Of a stretch of 64,000 nucleotides of DNA, positions 43,532 through 57,265 are shown piece after piece (position 1 is the stretch's first letter; the number at the start of each line of letters is the position of its first letter). The stretch is from Dirofilaria immitis (lineage: Eukaryota; Nematoda; Chromadorea; Rhabditida; Onchocercidae). Location of the stretch: positions 434,001 to 498,000 of the forward strand of contig JAKNDB010000079.1 in the NCBI GenBank assembly GCA_024305405.1. The letters run 5' to 3'. The position numbers were made by a program, and so were the translations under genes. The notes beneath the pieces were generated by a model. It was not told where the DNA came from. It saw only the letters and a program-made list of their open reading frames with translations, and searched no databases.

Positions 43532-46500
43532 TCATTGCTTGGAAATTTTAGCTTCCAACATAGAAACTTTCTGCGACATTTCCAATCGAAATTTATTCAT
43601 TGTTGTGACTAATTCTTCAAATTGTTGTACCAAACGATTATATTCACTACGTGATACAAATTCATCACTAATATCAGTGATATTGCTCCTCGGTGATAAT
43701 GCTTGCTGCAGTTTTATCGATTTTATAGAAGATGCTGCAATATAAAAAGAGTTGCAACGGGTAAGGAAAAGTTATTAGAAAAAGATTTCAGTGAGTGCTA
43801 AAATTCAGACTTGTCAGAAATGAAATACTAGAACGAGATTCTTGCATATGAAGAAGAGATTCTTGCATATGAAGAAAATATATTGAATATCAAATCTTCA
43901 TCAACGTTGGGAACTATTTCCAGTAATAATGATTGCGATGGTGAAGAAAGAGAGATATTTTGCAAGGAAAAAGGTGTTTCACCAAATTCTTAATTTTTGG
44001 AAAAATTTAAAGAATTAAAAATTTGAATTAATTAAACAGTTCAACAATCCGAGATCTACCGCTATGCTAAGAAAACCAATAAGGACTATTTTTTTCATAA
44101 CAGTAATTTACTGACAATGTGGATGGAAACTTTTTGCTGTTTTATATGTCATTTTTGCAGAATTTCAATATTTCATGCTTGTAAAAGCAATAACTAGCAT
44201 GTTATCTGAATCGAATTGTTTCTCAACTCTTCTTTCATGTTCACGGAGTCTCGCCTTCAAAGTTGTCAGTATGACTGATTGATAAAATTACCTATTGATA
44301 AAGGTTGTTGTGCACAGCTATTAGAAGTATTAATTAAAGTAGTCGTAGGCGAAGTTCTCCCAGATTCTTCCACCAACACACTATCGTCAGTTGAAGCTTC
44401 ATTTGATTTCTACAATTTGAATATTTTTAATAGAAAAACAAAAATTCTGAAGCAAATTAAAAAGTAACATCGATTTTTTTCTATAAATTTATTATCGAAT
44501 TTCGCTGCAATGTATTATGTATAATTAATCCCTCCAAATTTGCAAGAAAAAATATTTTCCATGTTAAAACATGAATAATTAAATTTGAGAAATAGATAGT
44601 ATCGATAAAAAATTGAAAAGAAAGCGAAAACAAGTATTTTAATTAACTGCATGCAAACTCAGATAAGATTAAAATGGGCAATCTTGAAAGTGAAAATATA
44701 AAAATTTACTTTCATGTTTAAGTAAAAGAATTTTTAATATTTTAAATAAACGAATTTTAATATGGGAGTTGGAGCACATTATTGGACAGTATGATATAAA
44801 TATCAATAAGTTATAAGAAAAACAACGAACCTTATCAGACTAAGAAATATTAAATATAGGAACCAAAAAAATTGAAGCTGGAGAAAATAAAATTGGATAG
44901 AACTTTAAATGCCTTGATGAAAATTCTCTGAGATTGAACATTACTTCAGAAGCAAAAATTAATTTCGTACCGTCCTGAAAACAGTGGACGGAGGTCTTTT
45001 GTTCGGTTGTTTCGGTCGAGTTGCGGTTATGTGAGATAAACGATCACCTGGTTGTCCGTCAACAGCTGATCCTTCTTCTGTTTTCACAACCTAAAATATT
45101 ATACTTCTGCAGATGCTTAATTCATCATCTGTATAAATTATCAGTTGCAATATTTGTGAGACATCTATTTCATCATTATAATAAAACTTAACTTGCAGAG
45201 ATCCCAAGAAAAATTCTCTAATAAAAAACGAGAAAAAATTTTTTTCCAATAAATAAACTCTACTGTAAGTTCATACATTCGAATAGCAAATAAAACGAAT
45301 ACTTTAGATTATATCAGATTCCATCAAAAGTAATAAAATCACGACAGAGCAAAGGAAGTCAATTTTTAATATTAATTCAAAAAAGCTAATGCGTCTATTT
45401 TTAGAAAGCGACCATTTTAAATTTACATCATATGAAAGCTCGAAAGAACAAAAAGTCTCGAGTTTAACGAATGTCAACTTTTGCTTCAAATCAATTAAAT
45501 ATTAGTTTATTCCAGTAAAACAAATACCCTAGCAGCGAACTGTTTCGGTGGTTTCGTAAACGCATCGGCGAGACTGGAATGCATTTGAGCGAATACTGAG
45601 GAAGTTGTAGCGCGACGACTAGCACTAGAGGATATATTAAACGGCTTTGATGCTGGTTTTGCTGGGATATTTGGCGGTAAAGGCATCTAAATTTTGTCCA
45701 ACTTTTTAGACCTTTTTAAGTCCGGAAAAATTTTAGAAATATAAACTACCTTTTTCTATAATTTTCTATTAATCCAAGTTTCACAGATTGCAATTTGCCT
45801 CGTACAGACTTATTTTTTCAACATGAATTTGAACGCAAATTGAAATCATTAATTTTTCGAATCATTTAACTTAATCAACCAAAATCCCTTCCTTTGATCG
45901 TTCCTTCTCTCCCGTTTACAAAAAAAGAAAAATTTAAAACTTACCTTTTGTGTTTCTGAATTTATAGTACTGGTCGGAACTGCAGGCCTTAAAATCTCAA
46001 CGAAATTATCTGGAATTAATCCTTGTTTACCGTCAACTTCAGCTAGCAACCAGCCAGGATCTTCACTCGATTTACTCACAATTCCAACTATTTGGCCTAC
46101 TTCATGAAGCGCAAGCTCATCTTCATGTTTCGGTGAATAAGTGAATAGAACACGTGCTAAAAAAGTTTAAAGTTAAAAAGTTGATGACCTAAATTTAATA
46201 AAATTATCATAAATAATAAAACCATGGAGGCTACCCAATCATTTGTACTTCTATCCAGTTATTTCACTCATTGATTAGACTTCTGGAAGATTCTCGGCAA
46301 AAAAATTCGAATAGTTGAAATTTAGAAATTTTAAAATCATAATCACTAAAATTGCAGAAATTCACTACATTTAGTTATTAACCGATCAGTAGTAGAGATA
46401 CAACCTCAAATAAACTCAACTGTTTCTATTGAAAATCATAGCAACAGAGATGATAAATTTCACGTGTTTTTCAACAGTTGTTCCCACTCATCTCTACCAT

Positions 46501-49500
46501 TTTTAAAAATACTCAGAATATCCATTTCTTTGCTAATAAAAACATTTTTTAATAACTGCATTAGATTCTAAGCATACATAAAACAGATATATTAAATCTA
46601 TGCAATATTTGATGGAGTAGTAAAATTTTTGACCTCCTGATCTTCTATTTTTGATTAATGTTAATGTTATAATTTCTACAAATAATATAAAATCGACTGT
46701 GCATAACACTTAAATAAGTAAAAATAAGATTTTTTGTTCGTAAATATATGAAAAGAAATTCTGAAATTCCAATAGAATCCATAAATATGAAAAACTTAAA
46801 TTAATTTTACCATAAAAACGATAGTTGTTTTAGGACTAATACTATGCTTTTCGCTCAAATACAAAAATACAAGAAAAATCAAAACCTCGTGAACTTGATT
46901 CTTTTTTCCTAAAGGTGTAATATTAGGTATATGATAATTTATGCGATTCTCCGATGAATCATTTACCGCGGATAATCGTGAACTAGGCATTTCGGGCGAC
47001 CGGTCACCTGTAAATTTGATACTGCAACTGGTTAAACAAAAATAACTGCTGATAACAGCTGCTGAAAATTTTTGTATCATCACTGATTGATTTGATACCA
47101 ACGGTGAACTTGTTTCAAGTTAGAATTGCTCATTTAAATTGAATGTCGTTGGGTTCAAAGTTAAACTCATACTTTACAACATTCGATGATTGAGTTGTAT
47201 GAAACCACTGGAATAAAAGATACTTGATCCGACTATTCGTTATTAGTTCCCTAATCCAACCTTTTAGTGACATGGGAAAAGTAAATATGACCACTCACAT
47301 TAGTCATAACATCTAATCTTTCTTCCTCTCTGGGCCTATTACAGTTATAAAATCATGGCAAAATCACAACTAATATTTTAAAACAGGAACTTATTTACCT
47401 TATGCTACATAGTGATCATTATAGTGATAATAAAAAAGGTAACGGAAACGATAAACTGACAATTATGATTCATACCGGATGAAGGAGAAAAATGTACAAG
47501 TCTAAATTTTAACTTAAAATTATAAGTCCAAAAGATAATCTGACTAGGATATATGATGAGTGATATAAATGCTATCAGAAGAAAAACACACCAACACATT
47601 TAATATATAGTTTCTAGGCCATATAATTAGCAAGACAAACGTAGCATATAATCAATTATCTGTTGTTTATATCAGCAAACTATCATAAGCGAATTATTCA
47701 TTACCATACGATAGTTCTTATAAAGTTATTAAGATTTTCATGATAATTTTATACGAATAATTAATAAAGAATTAATATAAAGCCACTTACCTGAAACAAT
47801 ATTATCTAACAAATTCTTCTTAGTATTGTTTGATTTCAAAGTGTCATTATTACCCGTCATTTTATCTAAAAAAATAAATTTCTGGAAAAATATTGATTTT
47901 CGATGTACTTTTCCGGGGATCAACCTTAGCCTTTAATGCGCTTCATAATGCTGAACAGTCAAATCAAGAACCATCAAAAAAATACTACATTCGTCATATT
48001 TATTATTGTAACTTTAATACCAGCTACAGATATATATGGCATAATTATTAAATTAGTTGAAGGCCACTTACTGGTTAAAATCTGTCAAAAAAATTTAACA
48101 TATGTATCGATCATATCGAATAATTTCCAAAAACGAGTAAAAATCATTCATTTTTGCTAGGCTTGACATAAAGCCGACTAAATTGACTTAGTTTCTCGGA
48201 GAATGAATCGAAGCGTCACTTACCTGATAAAAATAAATTTAAAATTTAATTTTAACTCTTAAAATCCCTAATAAATTATATAAAAAGGATAAATACGTTA
48301 TATTAGTGCCAATAAAACATTACCAAGGAAATGTACGAAATTGGTAGGGAATAATCCAATCCGACCCGTATTTCTTAATTTTCCTTTCATCCATCCCGTT
48401 TCTGCTTCTTCTAGAACATCAATTATATCATCTACTTCCAGATCAAGTTCATCTTCATGTTCTGCTTTATAGGAATATCTCACTGTTGCTAAACGCATCA
48501 TCATAGTACCTGCCAATTAAAAAAAAATAAATCAAAATGAAGCAAATTGATGAATACATAACTTTTATAACCCTAACTAGTTTCTTTCACAAAATTTTTT
48601 CAATTCCAAACTACAACATATTGCTGACGCTCAGATTATATAGCATTATCCAGTGCAAACTCGAAATCTTTTTGATTTTACTGCTTCTTGAAATTTGTTC
48701 TTAAAGTTTGTTTAATCGAACTGTGATGTATCAAATCTTACTTTTAAACCTATGAATATATTCTCAAGAATTCTAATACTAAGCAATCGATACTTAAAAA
48801 CTCACGACGTAAAAGTTCAAAACGAACTAAACAATTTTTAAAAAAGAAATCACGTTTGGAACAACCATATTTCTTATCAACACGCTATCACAAAATTTCG
48901 CTTTATATTTAGTTCACTATCAGTGTGAACTGAATATGCTTTTCTGTGTAATTTTTCAGTATTAAGGTAATTTATGAGCGAGGAAAGTATACTATGACAA
49001 ATCCACGAAGATTTGTCTAATCAGGGTATAGACATAACACTTTGTAAATCAGTTTATGATTTCGGAAACGATTATATGATTTAAAATCAAAGATAAGCCA
49101 CAAAAAAGAATCATATCTACAACAATATATTCTCGTAAAGTACCACGAATATAAAAGCCAGGAAAAAATCCAATTAAAGTTTTGAGAAGATATTTCAAAA
49201 ATATCGAAATGAGTCATCAAGATAAATAATAAAACATGTAGATAGATGTTTTTATCATTATGCGGATTCTAAAATATTTATATGAGTATGCTTTATAAGC
49301 ATCTCTCGAATTCCGGAGGTTTAAAGAATTTAAGCTTAAGCTTAAGAAATTAAAGGAAGAGACCAACATCCCGAAACTTAAACAACAAGAAACATAATTC
49401 TACTTCATCACTATGTAAAAAGAATAAAAAAAAAGAACGTTCTGAAAATGTGAACGACTTTACAAACCTTTATCAATCGAACAATATATCTTTTTCAACT

Positions 49501-52406
49501 GTTCAACAGTATTATGATCATTGTAATGGATCATATTTGCAACGATTTATAACTTTCTGCATCAAATATTCTCTCGCTTTCCTTCTTTTTCTCGAATGAA
49601 TAAAAATCTTTTATTCATTACAACTAACATTTGCATTCCAAATGAATCATCTCTTCATTGTATTAATTTCTCAGCCACATTAAACATTTTCATTTATACT
49701 TCCTATGTTTATTCATATCGTGCAAAAATGAATAAAAATACTTATATCTTTATTACCCAACTACGGAAAAAGAAAAACTCTATCAGTTCAATAACAATGA
49801 AATTAAAACTTTTTGAATTAAAAAACTTAAATTCTTTGTTGAATTAAACAGATATCATTATTGAAAGAGTTGTCGGACTAAAATTAAGTAACTTAAGGTG
49901 ATCTTCTAATCAGGATCACAAGATTACCCTAAGACTTCAAATGATATAATAGCTATAACAAAGCCATTTACTTGATTAATTATTTCTGAAGTAATTTCAA
50001 GAGAAAAATTAAACTACATCTATCAAAAAACGATGAGATCGATATGAATGATGCAAACTTCATTATATGAAAATATATTGAACAGCGAGATACAATTGTC
50101 ATACCTTACTCACATGCCATTTAGCAACTTTTTTCTAGAAAAACGGATAGACCAAATAGTTTACTACGATTTGCTTATCATATTTATTAACAATGCATTA
50201 TGCTTTGAGATTTTTTTGAATTCTTATGAATTATACAGAAATGATTAATATTTATCTTTTGTCATTAACATGGACAAAATACCTCTTTTTAACAATAAAA
50301 ATAATAGCGATTACTTATTCTGCAAAAGTGGTTTCACATCTTAAGAAGAACTAAAAATTAATTTTGCATTAAAAACATATTTTTTTGAAAAATATTTACA
50401 TCTTCTATTTTCTTCCAATAATATTATAAATATAGAAAACTACCCTAAGTAGACATTTGAGCTTATTCTGCCAGGTGTGCATTGCAGCTATCTCTACACT
50501 TTTGGCCATATTTTATTTAAGGTTTCCTCTAAATGCTTCTGCACTTAGCAGTTTCATAAATAATCACGAAGTATTTAGCATGATTACAAACTTTAAGATA
50601 AACTGATCTGCTGATACTAGTCCAATCTAATATTTTGTTAATGTAATTTAATATTTTCATTTCCCAATTTATTTTTTTAAAAAATAAAAATAATGACCTA
50701 TTCATAAATCTTATTTAAAAAATAACTGAATATCAATGGTTCAATTGAAAATCGTCATAAATCTTATTTAAAAATAACTAAAGACCAAAGGTTCGATTGA
50801 AAATTCTCATCAGCAGCGTTCTAAATTAATTTCGTGCAGTCACTCTAATGTTGCTAAAAATTTTTATAGAATGAATTTCCATACTCAGCACGGTCAACTA
50901 TTTTCCATATATTTGTCTAAAAAATTTTTTTGCTATATAACTGAATTATTAAAAGATAGAAAACATATACAAAATAATCAGATAGATAAATTTTTATTCG
51001 TCAAAATATCTTAAATTATATAAAAGCAGTGAATGTTCGCATGATCGTTTTCGTCAATGCATCCAACATTAATTCATTCATTGCAGAAAAACCTGTTCAA
51101 TTATATAAAGGTTCTGTTAAGAGGATCGACTTGGGAACAATTTGGGTCGCTTACATAACTGAACGGTCAAACGAAGCAGTTTCCGTATAAAGCAAGGGCA
51201 ATATAAAAAAGTCAAGAAAGAATGTAAAACAAACAAATATATATTTATTTCTCAAGAAAAAATTTTACATTACTTCTGTACTCAATGTATTTTTTTAAGT
51301 GCACTTCATTTCTAAATATTATTTCAGTTTTGCCTTATATTTCACTTCATCTAAAGCTTATCTATACTAATCTTTTCGGTTCTTCTCAAATCTTTTTCTG
51401 ATTTTCCATTTTTATATTTGCAAAATGAGAGAATATAAAGACACTATGAGACCGACTAAACGATGGAAAATGACAATTACGCATATTTAATAATATGCAT
51501 CATTTCCGTTGTATGAATGATGACTGTGGCAACGAAGGAAAATTTAATTATACATTATCAAGGAAAATGTATATGTTTCAAGTTCGAGTTAAAAGTCAAG
51601 ATGGCATCCATATGAAACTAGAATGGTATAACTAATAAAATTAATAGCACTAAATTCTTCCGAAATTAATATACAATAGCGAGATCATTTCATATATTAC
51701 GATTCCTGAATTTCAAATGCAAAAACGCTTTTAACAACTGAAATAAATAAAAAGACACTTATTCGTTATCAAATTCCTAATATGCGATACAAATCTTTAA
51801 CATTTCACAAAAGTTGCAAATTTCTGAAATTGCAACGAATTAAAATTCAAAAAAATGGCCACGGAATGTTTCTCAATATCCGTAGAGGCTAATTACTAAA
51901 CTCCATACGAATATTGATATTTTCTTAAGTTTTACTTAATAGTATCACCGCTTGCGCTTGCGTAACCACTGTTACTTTCAAGGTTGCATGCCATGGTTGA
52001 ATTCGGAAGACATAGCAGATATGTTTACTCTTTAACGAGAGAAAAAAATGATTTGCCATATTCTTTATTTCATACATAATAGAAGTCCTTTCGGTATCTT
52101 CAGATACGTTTTATGACAAGAAAAGTTTTTCTTTTCTTTCTTTTTTTTCATTTAAATTAACTTTACCATATCAGCAACATTAAATTTTGGCATTAAGATT
52201 TGGACAATTTTGGAGATCTATCATTTAAGATGAATTTTAATTAAAACTTATGATATTCAAAAAGACTAAAACCAGTTAGACTGCTTACCAGATCGTCTAA
52301 AATTGACATCCACTGTTGGCGTTGTTGTTGTTTTGTTCAATTGTGACAGATCTTTGCTCAAACGATTTACCAGTTTCGCAACATTACCCGATTTTACTGT
52401 TTCCAT
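43532..52406 (-). CDS. CIN85/CD2AP-family adaptor: two SH3 domains, CPI motif, C-terminal coiled coil
   Basis: Role (family knowledge): SH3KBP1 (CIN85) and CD2AP scaffold receptor endocytosis and link it to actin capping protein. Exons: 52406-52289, 48509-48324, cassette 47865-47791, 47007-46886, 46156-45945, 45686-45528, 45090-44971, 44409-44292 and 43734-43532. About 412 residues without the cassette, 437 with it. SH3-1 contains ATVRYSYKAEHEDELDLEV, GWMKG and GLFPTNFV. SH3-2 contains VLFTYSPKHEDELALHEVG, GWLLAEV and GLIPDNFVEIL. A Pro-rich segment (MPLPPNIPAKPASKPF) and a CPI motif (LSHITATRPK...P, in 45090-44971) follow. The C-terminal coiled coil runs NRLVQQFEELVTTMNKFRLE to ISKQ. Vertebrate relatives have three SH3 domains. 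Exon 47007-46886 needs one extra base at the T6 run 46902-46907 to enter SH3-2 in frame. The ATG directly follows 'tttcag', so an upstream exon or trans-splicing is possible. Confidence 0.87.
43832..43993 (+). other. Open 53-codon segment on the opposite strand with a 21-bp tandem repeat
   Basis: In the adaptor gene's last intron, plus-strand frame 43832-43993 is open after 'actag' and ends at TAA. It encodes acidic residues with a perfect seven-residue repeat (EILAYEE twice, from a 21-bp tandem duplication at 43835-43876), then Ser/Asn/Glu-rich sequence. There is no ATG. Alternatives are a pseudo-exon, a nested gene fragment or chance. Confidence 0.25.
43835..43876. repeat. Perfect 21-bp tandem duplication
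   Basis: The unit gagattcttgcatatgaaga(a) occurs twice back to back, at 43835-43855 and 43856-43876, without mismatch. It therefore looks recent, or kept because it is translated. Confidence 0.8.
47791..47865 (-). CDS. Phase-compatible cassette exon of the CIN85/CD2AP-like gene
   Basis: This 75-nt segment is bounded by 'tag' and 'gtaagtgg' splice sites. It sits between the SH3-1 exon and the linker exon. Both neighbours join at phase 1, and this segment is also phase 1 at both ends, adding 25 codons (KMTGNNDTLKSNNTKKNL...) without changing the frame. It is polar and Asn/Lys-rich. It is probably a real constitutive or alternative exon; RNA data are needed to decide. Confidence 0.55.
48215..48232 (-). 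promoter_or_regulatory. Ratchet-type splice site (acceptor fused to donor)
   Basis: Minus-strand sequence tttttatcag|gtaagtg places a perfect acceptor directly against a perfect donor at 48224/48223, in the intron after the SH3-1 exon. This is the form of a recursive splice site or zero-length exon. A similar pair only 10 nt apart lies near 48064-48080. Confidence 0.35.
50703..50807. repeat. 53-bp tandem duplication in the large adaptor-gene intron
   Basis: Copies start at 50703 and 50756. Both begin cataaatcttatttaaaa and end in a 'ggttc.attgaaaat' block, with about 85% identity by eye. No coding meaning. Confidence 0.75.
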
Positions 52407-54088
52407 CTGAAATGATCTTATTCATAATTAAATCAGATGACGACAAATGACTAGTTATCAATGATATAGTGATAATCATCCCAATAATCATACATACTCT
52501 TTTAATTAAATTTAACTAATATACAAAATTCGATTTAAAATCTTCTCAATCGTCGCGGATCAAATGCCAAGGAAAATACCCTAAAGCACGATAAAATTCA
52601 AGCTAAAGTATACACGCATAAACTATTCATTAAATTTCATTCTGATTACTATTTGCATTCTCAGATTTCAATAAATTTATTTCTTTGCATAAACAATTAT
52701 TGAGCAACTAAATTCGGAATGCTTATAAAGGAAAATTTCCAAATTTAAATCCCAGTTCAGTAAAGATAATTAACACTGCAAAACTATTCATTTTGCTGCT
52801 GGTAGATAATCTGAATGAATCGAGAATATCAATTTTGCCAATAATTCATAATGATATTCGCACCACTTAACAATCGGACAAACTAATACTTATTTATTCT
52901 TTCTTTTCATGTATTTGCTATCATGGAGAAGTATTCAGTAATTTCATCTCACTGCTTCACTTTGAAAGAAAGTCAAAAACAAATAAATAAAAACGAAAAA
53001 TGAAGGATTTAACAATCCAAAAATCATAGAAAACGTATTTCACTTAATAAGTAAGGGAAATGTTTCTTTAAGTCAACAAATGTATTAATATCAGCATCAT
53101 AAACATACTCCCATTATATTTACGCTACACTGCATTGTTTGTCCATTCAATTAATCGACCTCCCAATTAAACGGATCCGGAAAACAATCGAGACCAGGAA
53201 AAGAAAATCCAATTCCATCACCTACCGTTGCCACCTAATTTATGGCCCATGATAAATTTAAACGGGCGATATGACACCGGTTCTGTCCCATTGATCGAAT
53301 AATTCATCATTGTCCTATTTATTTGCAGATAAGCGAAGTTTTTTCACTTTTTTTTCTAAAAATCTTCAAAAAATTTTTTAGATTTCAACAGGCATCACTA
53401 TTTATAGTTTTTAACAGAATGTGTTGTTTGAAGAATAATTCTACTATTTGGATTCTTTCCATTCACATGATTGATTTCCCGATAAATTCCTCTTCCTGGT
53501 CATTAAATCCTTCGATAAGAAATATATCGAAAGTTCCTTTAATACCCCTACTATATTAGTCATCGTTTTTATTCAACTAAATAGCGAGAAATACCAAATA
53601 TAGAGCTCATTATTTCTGTTTTAATCAACCAATCACTATGTTGACTGCATATTCCCCTATCTCTATCCGAAATTTATGTTGTCCATTGAAATCTGGACTA
53701 TTCAGAAAAAGAAACGAAAATCAATACAACCTACGCACTAGGTATCCTCCCCTACTTTGTTGAACCTACGGTATACGACCCATCCCATTAATTCGTTGAT
53801 CAATTTGGATGGTTTATGCCGCAATGAGTTATCCCATCCACTAAAATATTAGATTTATATACTTAGAGAGATCCCGGACTCGCTGCTTCAATTAAATATA
53901 TTCATTCGAGCGCTAACATTGGCTGGTTTGATTTTTTTTCTATCAGATAGTATGGCCTATAAGGAGAGTGTAAGATGCGAAGAAAATATATTTCTGCATA
54001 ATTTAAATTTTATTATACATTTTTCAATGATATATATATATTTGCGTAATATTAATTTCATTCTACATTTTTTTCGATTTTTAGAGCG

Positions 54089-54120
<32 letters not shown>
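54089..54120. repeat. GA-rich microsatellite
   Basis: A gaaagaaagaaa segment passes into an uninterrupted (ga)n run ending at 54120. Confidence 0.85.
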
Positions 54121-55385
54121 AAATACTTGATAGTATTTTGAATTGGTAAAACTGTCAATTTAAATAACAAACTTTGTCAAATCAAATTTACTATATTAAT
54201 TATAAAAAATATTCAATTTTTAATTAGACAGTGAAAACAATTTGACAAATTATTAAATTCAAATAGATTAAAATACAAGATTTTCGATGAATTTAAATGA
54301 ATACCTTTATGGAGGATCAGATGGAAATGAACAAGAAATAATTGGTCAGAGAAAATTCTTTTCTTTTCAAAATTTATAGAATGAATCAGCCTAAATAATA
54401 TTTAATATTATCTATATGAAGAAAATTAGTTGTTATCTATTGGATATTATTGCTATTCATCTAAAATGTAAATATGCATTCATTATCTCTTTTCAAAATT
54501 TACAGCCATTTCCGGCTGATATATCAATCGCGATTGTAAATTTATTCTGTAGAAAAATAATAGGCATAAATATAACTCAGATCAAAGTGTTGGAGTAAAA
54601 ATTTTTTGAATTATTTTATGAAAATTATAATTTTTATGCTAATGAAATTAATTTTAATTTATGAAAAAATTGATGAAATATGTATATTTGAAAAAATTAA
54701 ATTTTGATATTTTTGTCTTTTTCATTTTTGTAAATCTTAAAAAATATTTTGAAAATATAAACTTTTTCGAAAATATTATCATTTCATTTTTTTTAAATGT
54801 CCTTCTATCATTTCATTCTATTTCATTTGAATTTCATTTCATCCTTCATCATTCTATCTCTTTCCTTTTCTCTTCACTATATTCATTTTATTAGTTCATC
54901 ACAATTCAATTCCATTATTAGAATAAAAATTAGTTCATTACAATTCTATCTATTATATTCGAAATGATAATGATATATTTAAGATGACTTTTTAAATACG
55001 AATTTATTTTATATTGTATATTAGAAATAATATATTGTTTCCTCAAATAGATATCGAATTTCTGTTAATTATATATATATATATTTGCGTAAATGTTGAA
55101 ATGTTTTCATTTCTAAACATAACAACAAATATCTCCATTTATTCTTATATATTTATATTTGTATATTATTATATATTAATAAATCAAAATTTTGAAGGAT
55201 GAAGAATGGCAGCACATTATTTACAATTTTCATAAAATCCAAAACTGTCTACTTCACTTTTCTCATTTTTCCATTTTCAATCCAAGGTCGAATAATATAT
55301 ATTCGAGCAATTGAAAATTTTCTTTTGCATTACGACACAAGCAAATGCATAATTTAACTGATCGGCACACTTTGATTGATATATC

Positions 55386-55389
<4 letters not shown>

Positions 55390-55438
<49 letters not shown>
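55390..55438. repeat. (AT)n microsatellite
   Basis: Uninterrupted alternating AT for about 49 bp. Confidence 0.95.
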
Positions 55439-55442
<4 letters not shown>

Positions 55443-55893
55443 ATAAATTATTATGAGTTAATAATAATAAGATAAATTGGGCAATTTTTATTTAAAAAAG
55501 AAAAAAATATGAAATTTAAAAATTTTCAGAATAATTATTTATATACTTCGTTGCTTCTTTTCTTTCGTAAAAGTTATCATTCATAATAATAATCGTCTGT
55601 TGATGTTATTCATTTGAAATTTTCATTTTTTGCAAACATAAAAAGAAAAGCGAAAAATCTTCATCGCCGCAAATTCTTTCTCATCAAATATGGATAGTAG
55701 ATTGTAAAAGATCGTAAAAAGTTTATCGAAAATTTTTACGATCTTATAATTTTTTTCATTTAATTATAAAATTCGATAATTTTAATTGATTCCTTTTTCA
55801 ATCGATACGATACATACATCATTTCTCTTTATTGTTTATCATTTCAGAAATCCTTCAAATAGTTTTAATTAAGCTAATGAGTAAATGCGCAAG

Positions 55894-55895
<2 letters not shown>

Positions 55896-55933
<38 letters not shown>
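55896..55933. repeat. (AT)n microsatellite
   Basis: Uninterrupted alternating AT for about 38 bp. Confidence 0.95.
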
Positions 55934-55937
<4 letters not shown>

Positions 55938-56179
55938 ATGAATACACAAATGTGTGTTATCATTAGAAGAAATTATTATCCATTATTGATTAGTTATTAT
56001 TGATTAGCTTAATTTGCAAGCTAAATAGTTTAAAATGAGAAATATTATTAGTTTCAAATAATATTTAAAAAGCTTCAATTAAAATTCGTCAAATTTCTAT
56101 AGTTTTCCAAATTGATCTTATCATATGGAAATTTCTCTATTAATTTCTGGCACTATGTTTAAGCGTAAACTAAGGAAAA

Positions 56180-56272
56180 TTATATATATATATATATATA
56201 TGTAGATAGATAAAAATTTTAAGAAAATAAAGAAAGAGAGAGAGAGAGGAGATGGAGGTAGAGAGAGAGAGG
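56180..56272. repeat. Compound (AT)n and (GA)n microsatellite
   Basis: An (at) run at about 56180-56201 is followed by interrupted GA/GGA-rich sequence from about 56231 to 56272. Confidence 0.85.
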
Positions 56273-56623
56273 TAAGAACGAAAGAGAGTGGGAAAAGTTT
56301 TGAAAATTTTCCTACCTGTCCTAAACTTTGGTCGTGAAAACTATTCACTTAGTTATAGCTTATGTGTGAATATTTCAACTAATTAGGCTATATTATTTAA
56401 TTCAATCAATTAAATAATAACCTATCATAATATATTGAATATATTATTGCTATCATTTATCAATACAAACTCTCCGGCAATTGTCTATTAACAAGAATTC
56501 TAGGTCAGGTTTTCTCGTACAAGGATGCGCTTTTGTTAAGAGAGAAAGAATTTTGGAAATCATTCTCAAAATACGTTCATCAAATTTGCAAAACTATTAT
56601 TATTATTAAAATTTTTGATTAAA

Positions 56624-57000
56624 TTCCTTCTTCTATAAAAAAGTTTAAGAAAGAAAATGATCAATTAGATCATTATTAAGAAAATAATCGTTTATTTATA
56701 ATCAATTACAATTATGATTATTTAATATCTAGAAAGGATAAGAACAAATCAAGAAAAAAAAAAGGTATTATTAAGAATAATCGATAAATATTTCTTCGAT
56801 AAAAAATTTAAAAGTAAGTAAAAATGATCGATTATTTATAATTAATTAAAATTAATATTATTTATTATAAAATATGTAGAAATGATGATAAATCAATTAT
56901 ACTAATTAAGCGTAAAATTCCTCTTTTATAAAAAATTTAAGATAGGTAATGGTCGATTATTTATAATCCATCCTCAGAAAATAATTAATCATTTTACAAT
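56624..57000. repeat. Degenerate local repeat, about three copies
   Basis: Blocks near 56624, 56790 and 56919 each read: 'ttcttc/ctctt' start, 'tataaaaaa.ttta.gata', then 'atgatcgattatttataat'. Spacing is about 130-165 bp and identity is moderate. They lead directly into the ATT microsatellite. Confidence 0.5.
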
Positions 57001-57017
57001 CGATTAACATTTATTAA

Positions 57018-57265
<248 letters not shown>

